Assembly: GCA_040876735.1 (NCBI GenBank)
Contig: JBBDPC010000118.1
Span: 1-64,000 of the forward strand
Length of the DNA stretch: 64,000 nucleotides
Reading direction: 5' to 3'
Source: Natronomicrosphaera sp040876735
GTDB taxonomy: Bacteria; Planctomycetota; Phycisphaerae; Phycisphaerales; Phycisphaeraceae
Shown here: positions 58,478-64,000 of the stretch, piece by piece
How the letters are laid out: the number at the start of each line of letters is the position of its first letter
Numbering within the stretch: the first letter of the stretch is position 1
Program-made: the position numbers and the translations under genes
Notes under the pieces: generated by a model
Seen by the model: the letters and a program-made list of their open reading frames with translations, nothing else
Databases searched by the model: none
What the model was told of the DNA's origin: nothing

Positions 58478-59194
58478 ATGTCTCGATCACAAACCCGTCG
58501 GGCATTCACGTTGATCGAACTGCTCGTGGTCATCAGCATCATTGCCCTGCTCATCGCCCTGCTGCTGCCGGCGCTGCAACAGGCGCGGGAGGTGGCGAGG
58601 CGCATGCAATGCGCCTCCAACCTCAGGCAGTTGAATATCGGGCATCATGCCTACGCGAACGATAACGACGATAGCTATGCGCCAAACTCACCGGTGTACG
58701 GTCAAGGTGGACACGAGCGAACAGTGCGCAATGATTATGGTTTCAATGATGGTGGCGGTGCACGCTGGGTCGGTCATGGTCTGCTCTGGGACGGCGGCTA
58801 CTTCAGCGATCCGCGAGGCTTTTACGATCCGGGCTGGCATGGCAACGAGAATCAGATATATGGGGGCTCGGCTGCGTGGCCGGAAGATGGCGACCCCGAG
58901 GACGAGAACGCCATCGTCAGCAGTTACTGGATTCGCAACACGATCGATCAGGACGGAGACTTTCGCACTGTGACCACACGTGACGGCTCGCACGTCGGGG
59001 CGTTGGTCGGCACCTTGGGTCGTGCCGACGAACGTCACAATGGTGAAGGCCACAACGTTGCGTTCGCCGATGGCCACGCGCAGTGGCGCGGGGACCCGGA
59101 ACGGCTGTACGAACTGCCGGAATATTCTTGGCCAGGTCATGCATCGATCGAGTTGTACTGGGTCGATGTGCTCGACAAGCCATGGGCCAACTGA
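58478..59194 (+). CDS. Type II secretion-like pseudopilin (H-X9-DG type), module 3
   Basis: 238 residues, close to the module 1 pseudopilin. The leader SRSQTRRA precedes FTLIELLVVISIIALLIALLLPALQQAREVARRMQCASNLRQLNIGHHAYANDND. The C-terminal motif is ERHNGEGHNVAFADGHAQWR, and the ending WPGHASIELYWVDVLDKPWAN parallels the module 1 ending almost word for word. AGGAG lies eight bases before the ATG. The two paralogues share about half their residues by eye, which suggests module duplication. Confidence 0.92.
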   Translation: MSRSQTRRAFTLIELLVVISIIALLIALLLPALQQAREVARRMQCASNLRQLNIGHHAYANDNDDSYAPNSPVYGQGGHERTVRNDYGFNDGGGARWVGHGLLWDGGYFSDPRGFYDPGWHGNENQIYGGSAAWPEDGDPEDENAIVSSYWIRNTIDQDGDFRTVTTRDGSHVGALVGTLGRADERHNGEGHNVAFADGHAQWRGDPERLYELPEYSWPGHASIELYWVDVLDKPWAN

Positions 59195-59373
59195 TAGCGC
59201 ATTGCAGTCGATCGGGTGCGCCCTGATCGCATCCGATCAGAGCCGGCCTCTGTGAGGCCGGGCCTGGGCTGCAGGCCGCGGGTCTGTCGTGGAGGCGTGG
59301 CGTGCGGTGCCCGCGACTGCGGCATGTCCCCCCCATGCCGCGTGTCAAAGACTTGAGGGGCGGTGCATGTCAA

Positions 59374-59437
59374 CGTAGGGTCCGCGGTTCGCGGACCGCG
59401 TTTGGACAGGAATGGTCCGCGAACAGCGGACTCTACG
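59374..59437. repeat. Long inverted repeat 1 (CGTAG...CTACG)
   Basis: The outer arms CGTAGGGTCCGC and GCGGACTCTACG and the inner GTTCGCGGACC / GGTCCGCGAAC form a stem of about 24 pairs with two mismatches. The phrase 'TCCGCGAACAGCGGA' belongs to a class of dispersed palindromes; there is no second copy in this window. Confidence 0.6.
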
Positions 59438-59460
59438 CCAGGCGTCCCGCTTGGGTAGTT

Positions 59461-59530
59461 GCAGGGCAGGGCTTGCCCTGCCGGTGGCCCCATTAACGTG
59501 ATGCGATGGCAGGGCAAGCACTGCCCTACG
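59461..59530. repeat. Long inverted repeat 2 (GCAGGGCAGGGCTTGCC...)
   Basis: GCAGGGCAGGGCTTGCCCTGCC (59461-59482) is nearly the reverse complement of 59508-59529 (GGCAGGGCAAGCACTGCCCT then AC). The loop has about 25 bases. Non-coding. It lies 23 bases after inverted repeat 1, in the convergent gap. Confidence 0.6.
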
Positions 59531-59620
59531 GACTCAGGTGGCCGTCAAAGCGGCGGCTGCGCCGCACCGCTACACGGGGAGCGGGGGGCGCCTGTGCCTG
59601 TGAATGATGTCCGATGCGTA

Positions 59621-61771
59621 TCACTCGCTCTCGATCACTTCAATCTCGTGAACGATCGGCCGGTCCCCCGCCTTTTCCACGACCAGGCGCGCCTGGGTGG
59701 TGGTGACGGGCTCGAAGGTCGCCTCGGCGGGGAAGCTGTCCGCTCCTTCCGCGACGTCGATCCACTGGTCGCCCTCACGCACCTGGAACTGCCAGCCGGC
59801 CATGCGATCGGCCGCGAGGCGGAACTGGCCGAAGGTGACCGGCTCATCCCAGGTCAGGTCGAGCGTCTGGGTCTGCTCCGTGCCGCCGCGCCAGTAGGTT
59901 CGCTCATCAAGGTCGTTAGCGAGGTTTGCGGGGTTACGTCCGAACGAGGCACTGGCCTCGATGGAAGCGAGGGAAGCGAGGTTAAGGTTCTGCTCGAACC
60001 GGAACTCGGCCTGTTTGGCGAGGCCGTAGATATGCTCGCCCTTAAAGGCGGCGGCGGTGAGGGTGACGGTGTCGGTCAGTCCGATCGGACTTTCGTACCG
60101 CGGCGCGTTACGGTCGGGGATCGTGCCGTCAGTCGTGTAGCGAACGGGCAGATCATCGTGCAGGGCCCGGAGACGGACGCGGACGGTGTTGCCTTTGGCC
60201 ATATGCGAACCATCGGGTTCGATTTCGACGACCGGGTTGTGTGAGGTGGGATGGGCGAGCAGGGCGTGCGGTTGGCCGTGGTTGTCCGAACCGTAGGAGA
60301 CGTTTTTCCATTGCGCGGCATCATCCGGTCTGGCCACGATGCCGCCCTTGTAGAAGCCGTCGAAGACCACGCCGTTGAAGTCGGTTTCGCCGAGGAAGAC
60401 GGCAGCGACGCCGGTGGGGATATCCGGCTGCTGCCACAGTTCAGGCGTAGCGCGGCCGTCACGGATGAACGGGCTATGCCAGGGGGCGACGGCGGGGTTG
60501 GGCCAGTCCTTGGGGCGGGGACGGAAGATGACCCGGGCATTTTCGGGATCGGCGCTGTGGATGACCATGCGGCCGGTGGACCCGAGCACGAAGCTGGCGC
60601 CGTTGGTGCGTTGGCTGGGGGAGGCGTTGGGCTTGATGTCTTGATAACGGTAGTAATTGCCGGTGAATTCGAGATCGCGTGTGAGTGGTTTGTCGGGGTG
60701 GCCGAACAGGAGCGTGCCGCTGATGCCGTAGGTGCCGCGATCGGCGGAGACGATGGGGCTGGGGCAGCCCATGCCCGAGCCGTCGAGCATGATGGTGGTC
60801 GTTTCTTCCTGGGTGTAGAAGCTGCCGCGGGGGCCGTTGCCGATGAAGCTGTCCTCGGCCAGGATCAGCGTGCCCCGGGTGTGGGTGAGGCGGTCGCTGG
60901 GGCCACCGGCGACGCCGATGACTTCCAGCGAACCTTCGTCGCCGGTGTCGATGCGAACCCAGTGGGAGATGGCCGGTGCGTGCGCCCACTTGGGGTCAGG
61001 CAGATCGTGGTGGGTGCAGAAGCGGGCGAAGGTGTGACGGTTGTCGTCGCCGCTGCCGAGTCCGCCGGTCTGCGTGCCTTGGCCGAGTTCCGCGCCGTCT
61101 TTGACCCAGAGGTTGCCCGCGACGGTGTATCGCACCTCATAGGAGCCGTGACGTTCGACGGTCAGATGCCGGATGCGGAACGCGCCGAGGTGGTCGCGGT
61201 TGCCCGGCTGAATGGCGCGATAAGGTTCGTCCGCGGCGGGCAGCAGGACATCGCCATCAAAATGACCATCCTGCCGTTCCGGCCCCCGGCGGTTGCCGCG
61301 CTGTTCCTGCCAAGGCGACTCCCGCAACGGCTTGCCGCGTTCGTCCAGCCAGTTGGACGCCTGCATGGCGTTGCCGTCCACCCCCGGCTCGGCCCAGACG
61401 ATCAGCGGCCGCTCCTCCCATGTCTGCTCCGCCCACTGCGCCAGTTCGGCCGGGGTTGGCTCGTCGGCCCAGAGCGTATTCCGCGCCAGTGTCTGCGCCT
61501 CGGCAGCCGTCAGTTGACGACGTGGTGAGAACGTGGTGGTTTCATCGCCGACCGTGACCGCATGCACCAGTGACACCGGCAGGCTCTGCACCGTGCCGCC
61601 ACGCGCGGAGCGCAGGATCAACAGATCCGCATTCGGATGACGGAACAGGATCTCGCACTCGGTTTGCGTGCCGTCGACCAGCACGATCGCCCCCGTTCCC
61701 TGGGGCACGGCCCACGCCGGGGCGGTGACGGCCGTCAGTAAGACGCACAGATAGATCGACGCATATCGCAT
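59621..61771 (-). CDS. Secreted family X protein, long form with chitobiase-like and F5/8 C-like domains
   Basis: 716 residues with a signal peptide (about 1-22, RYASIYLCVLLTAVTAPAWA). The core (about 25-505) is homologous to the protein at 21302: GTGAIVLVDGTQTECEILF, HLTVERHGSYEVRYTVAGNLWVKD, GTQTGGLGSGDDN, FIGNGPRGSFY, GTLLFGHPDKPLTRDL, TDFNGVVFDGFYKGGI. At about 511-595 a chitobiase-C-like stretch (LPVRYTTDGTIPDRNAPRYESPIGL) and at about 595-716 an F5/8 type C-like domain (NLANDLDERTYWRGG ... LTWDEPVTFGQFRL) suggest sugar binding. The ATG at 61771 has AGGA eight bases upstream; longer in-frame extensions lack a signal peptide. Function unknown. Confidence 0.78.
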   Translation of the reverse strand: MRYASIYLCVLLTAVTAPAWAVPQGTGAIVLVDGTQTECEILFRHPNADLLILRSARGGTVQSLPVSLVHAVTVGDETTTFSPRRQLTAAEAQTLARNTLWADEPTPAELAQWAEQTWEERPLIVWAEPGVDGNAMQASNWLDERGKPLRESPWQEQRGNRRGPERQDGHFDGDVLLPAADEPYRAIQPGNRDHLGAFRIRHLTVERHGSYEVRYTVAGNLWVKDGAELGQGTQTGGLGSGDDNRHTFARFCTHHDLPDPKWAHAPAISHWVRIDTGDEGSLEVIGVAGGPSDRLTHTRGTLILAEDSFIGNGPRGSFYTQEETTTIMLDGSGMGCPSPIVSADRGTYGISGTLLFGHPDKPLTRDLEFTGNYYRYQDIKPNASPSQRTNGASFVLGSTGRMVIHSADPENARVIFRPRPKDWPNPAVAPWHSPFIRDGRATPELWQQPDIPTGVAAVFLGETDFNGVVFDGFYKGGIVARPDDAAQWKNVSYGSDNHGQPHALLAHPTSHNPVVEIEPDGSHMAKGNTVRVRLRALHDDLPVRYTTDGTIPDRNAPRYESPIGLTDTVTLTAAAFKGEHIYGLAKQAEFRFEQNLNLASLASIEASASFGRNPANLANDLDERTYWRGGTEQTQTLDLTWDEPVTFGQFRLAADRMAGWQFQVREGDQWIDVAEGADSFPAEATFEPVTTTQARLVVEKAGDRPIVHEIEVIESE

Positions 61772-61841
61772 GGTGGATTCCTGTTGAGCAACCGGAAAAC
61801 AGTGGAAACGTACGGAAGTAAGCATCTTTGATCGGCCGCGG

Positions 61842-63800
61842 TCACTCGCTCTGAACGCCGCTGATCGTGATGACTTGATGACGCGGCTGAGTCTCCGAGA
61901 GATCAACCGCCTGGCTGGCCGTTTCACCATCGGCGAAGGTCACCTCAAGGGTGTAAGCGCCTGGCTCACGGACAGCAAAGCTCACCTGCTGCGGCCCCGC
62001 CGAGCCGAGGCCGATGTTGCCGCCGAGTTGCCGGGCGGCCACCAGTTCACCCTCGTCGCCGTGCAGTCGCAGCCAGGCGTTGACCGCGCCGACAGGCCGA
62101 TCGAGACGGACGGTGGCGATGCGGGTTTCGATCTGTTTGCGGACATCCAGCGGCGTGGCCGGGTCCGGCTGTTCCGGGCGGTCCTGCGCGGTCTGGTTGA
62201 CCAGCAGCCAGACCGCGCCGTCGTCACCGCCAACGAGTATGTCATTGGCGCCATCGCCGGTGACATCACCCGCCGCGAGTCCGCCAGTGGGAAGGTTGTA
62301 GAGCGACGGGGGCACGATCTGCCCGCCGGCGTATTTTTCTTCGAGCAGAAACGAGCCATAGCCGCGGTTCGTGCAGAAAAAGGCGGTTGATCCGTGGCCG
62401 CGGTTGCCGGCGTAGAGATCGATCGTCCCGTCGGCATTGAGATCATTGGCGATCACCGTCAACAGCCCCGGCACATCGTCCTGGATTTCGTTGCCGTATC
62501 GGGTGACCTCGCGGAAGGCCTGTTCTTCGTCGTATTCGACGAGCATCTTGGTGTCGTCAAGCAGGATGATCGCGCCGTTGCGGGCCGGGTCAATGAAAGG
62601 CGCGATGGCGGCGGTGCCGAAGTCGTATTCGTCGCCTTCCCAGCCGATGGTGATCGACTCGAAGCCATCGTCCTGACGCAGGAGCAGATATCCCGGGCCG
62701 CTGAGGTAGAGCAGGTCCGTGCGGCCGTCGCTGTCGAAATCCCCGGCTTCTAAGTAACCGTCGCCGCCTGAGCCGTGGGATGCCTCATCCAGACCCAACT
62801 GCTCCGTCAGGTTTTCAAATGGAACCTCGCCCGTGTCATCCTCGCGGCTGAAGGGATTGGCATACGCCGCCAGACCCGCTCCGGCACGGCTGATCACGAT
62901 GTCGGGGTAGCCATCGCCCGTCAGTTCGACGAACGCGGCGCTGACGACAGTCCCATCCTGCTCCGGCACCAGATCCGTGCGCGTCCACGGCCCCTCGTCC
63001 TGCTTGAGAAAGAGCACGCCGTCGAGCAGCAGGTCGGCGCGGCCGTCGGCGTTGGCGTCCGCCACGCTGACGCTTTGGCTGGCGGTGTCGGCCAAGCCCA
63101 GTGCGTCGGTGCGGTCTTCGAATTCACCGGCCTCGTCCTGGAGATAGACGCGGTTGCCGGCCGCGCTGGTGACGAGGATGTCCAGCCTGCCGTCGGCGTT
63201 GAGGTCGAACAGCGCCACGCCGCCGACCGCGTCATCCAACTGGTCGATCTGCCTGGCCGTAAAGCGTGTGAAGGGGTCCGCGGGGAAGTAGGCGGTGCCG
63301 GCCGCGAGGTCCCGGGTCATCTGCCAGAGCTGATCGACCGCACCGTTGAAAACGCCGAACATGATCTGATCGCTGGAAGAAGGCGTGCCTTCATCGGCAT
63401 CACCAGTAAGTTGCCACTGGCTGTCGTCATTCGCATCGATTGTGGCTTCATACCACTTGCCGCCGCCAGCGTAATAGAGCACATGCTCGGGAGCCCGACG
63501 CTTGCCGGCGAACACCACGACCAACTGCCCTTCCTCCACCGCCAGTAAGGAGGCCAGTTCATCGCGGCTGGCACTCATCACCACCTCGTCGGCGTCGAAC
63601 TCGCCCTTGGCAACGCCTTCCACCGAGAGCGTGATGGTCAGCTCCCTGGCATCGACCGACGTGACCCGGCACGCCATGATGTTCTGGTGCAGGTCATACA
63701 GGTGGCGCGGTTGCATGGAGGGGTTGACCAGCGCCATGGCAGGCGTCGCGATGAGGGCGATGAGGGTCAGTGTGAACGAAGCGGACAAGAGACGTTTCAT
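61842..63800 (-). CDS. Secreted FG-GAP/VCBS-repeat protein
   Basis: 652 residues. Signal peptide (KRLLSASFTLTLIALIATPAMA, about 1-24). FG-GAP/VCBS-like calcium-binding propeller repeats: DLNADGRLDILVTSAAGNRVYLQ, DANADGRADLLLDGVLFLKQ, DFDSDGRTDLLYLSGPGYLLLRQ, DLNADGTIDLYAGNRGHGSTAFFC, DVTGDGANDILVGGDDGAVWLLV. The N-terminal 150 residues and the last 90 (an ASPIC/UnbV-like tail, TVRLDRPVGAVNAWLRLHGDEG) are not repeats. No enzyme motif; probably an adhesion or ligand-binding protein. The ATG at 63800 has AGGTGA nine bases upstream. It lies between two family X genes on the same strand, probably one operon. Confidence 0.85.
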   Translation of the reverse strand: MKRLLSASFTLTLIALIATPAMALVNPSMQPRHLYDLHQNIMACRVTSVDARELTITLSVEGVAKGEFDADEVVMSASRDELASLLAVEEGQLVVVFAGKRRAPEHVLYYAGGGKWYEATIDANDDSQWQLTGDADEGTPSSSDQIMFGVFNGAVDQLWQMTRDLAAGTAYFPADPFTRFTARQIDQLDDAVGGVALFDLNADGRLDILVTSAAGNRVYLQDEAGEFEDRTDALGLADTASQSVSVADANADGRADLLLDGVLFLKQDEGPWTRTDLVPEQDGTVVSAAFVELTGDGYPDIVISRAGAGLAAYANPFSREDDTGEVPFENLTEQLGLDEASHGSGGDGYLEAGDFDSDGRTDLLYLSGPGYLLLRQDDGFESITIGWEGDEYDFGTAAIAPFIDPARNGAIILLDDTKMLVEYDEEQAFREVTRYGNEIQDDVPGLLTVIANDLNADGTIDLYAGNRGHGSTAFFCTNRGYGSFLLEEKYAGGQIVPPSLYNLPTGGLAAGDVTGDGANDILVGGDDGAVWLLVNQTAQDRPEQPDPATPLDVRKQIETRIATVRLDRPVGAVNAWLRLHGDEGELVAARQLGGNIGLGSAGPQQVSFAVREPGAYTLEVTFADGETASQAVDLSETQPRHQVITISGVQSE

Positions 63801-63880
63801 AAAGTTCACCTGGTGGGTGGTGGCGGGTTGGCACAACCTGGCTGGTCGTGTGGGCTCACAGGGCACGGAGAAGACTTTCA

Positions 63881-64000
63881 TCAGGTCCGCCACGGTTGTT
63901 TTTCAGCGAAGGAGACGTTCCGCCAGCGGCGCCAGGCCTCCTCGCTGACGATGATGCCGCGACTGGTAGAAGTAACCGTCGACCTCACCGTTGAAACCGG
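63881..64000 (-). pseudogene. C-terminal end of a third family X gene, apparently frameshifted
   Basis: Read from the right window edge, one frame gives GFNGEVDGYFYQ (63998-63963). One base further (extra T at 63962) gives RGIIVSEEAWRRWRNVSFAEKQPWRT and a stop at 63881-63883. Joined, they match the C-terminal family X signature FNG-x4-GFY-xx-GIVV...RWxNVSF seen at 21302 and 59621. The rest of the gene is outside the window. The shift could be real decay or a sequencing error. Confidence 0.45.

Larger units (their letters stand above)
59195..59620. other. Intergenic region with hairpins and two long inverted repeats
   Basis: No gene is seen in the 426 bases between the convergent genes. CCGGCCTC/GAGGCCGG with loop TGT (59243-59261) is a strong hairpin suited to ending the pseudopilin transcript. 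Two long imperfect inverted repeats at 59374-59437 and 59461-59530 follow. Confidence 0.6.

Overview
The window looks like a chromosomal segment of a high-GC planctomycete, most likely of class Phycisphaerae. The evidence is PEP-CTERM surface proteins encoded beside H-X9-DG-type pseudopilins, an expanded set of LacI regulators, many sulfatases and right-handed beta-helix carbohydrate enzymes, no SusC/SusD pair, and small palindromic repeats between genes. The assignment is by gene content only.

The left 7.7 kb is core metabolism: the 3' part of a tRNA-Gly with its terminator, a membrane-bound pyrophosphatase (hppA) with an unusual inserted domain, and a two-gene operon of a flavin split-barrel protein and pyruvate:ferredoxin oxidoreductase behind a perfect palindrome. 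From 7.9 kb to the end the window is one large polysaccharide-degradation region. It is organised around four related LacI genes (14.9, 18.4, 38.2 and 55.7 kb). Each has a minus-strand enzyme operon transcribed away from it and a plus-strand gene set downstream. The minus-strand operons hold a FAD oxidoreductase, a GH120-like beta-helix protein and a phosphoesterase (7.9-14.6 kb); a sulfatase (16.9-18.2 kb); a giant PQQ-propeller protein, a secreted phosphatase, a GH31 enzyme and an epimerase (28.2-38.1 kb); and LamG/beta-helix, clan GH-A, aldo/keto reductase, enolase-superfamily dehydratase, GH141-like and GH39 proteins (44.4-55.5 kb).

Three of the four LacI genes are followed by the same series: a PEP-CTERM protein, a GC-rich intercistronic hairpin, and a pseudopilin with an FTLIELLV leader. 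A secreted protein then follows in modules 1 and 2: an uncharacterised family (family X) in module 1 and a pectate_lyase_3-type beta-helix in module 2. This repeated LacI / PEP-CTERM / pseudopilin module is the most interesting feature of the window. It may be a planctomycete counterpart of a polysaccharide utilisation locus, in which a surface-anchored protein and a pseudopilus take the place of SusC/D. No sugar transporter is encoded in the 64 kb.

Between modules 1 and 2 lies a catabolic operon (23.0-27.7 kb): RraA-like protein, split UxaA-type dehydratase, SDR and sulfatase. It ends in the truncated start of an oligogalacturonate-lyase-like gene cut off by a 103-bp palindromic repeat. Together the genes point to a sulfated, uronic-acid- and xylose-containing polysaccharide (pectin-like or algal). 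Released sugars would be oxidised, dehydrated and cleaved, probably to pyruvate, which the ferredoxin oxidoreductase could use; this pathway is inferred. The right end has a third pseudopilin module and, on the minus strand, two further family X copies flanking an FG-GAP protein.
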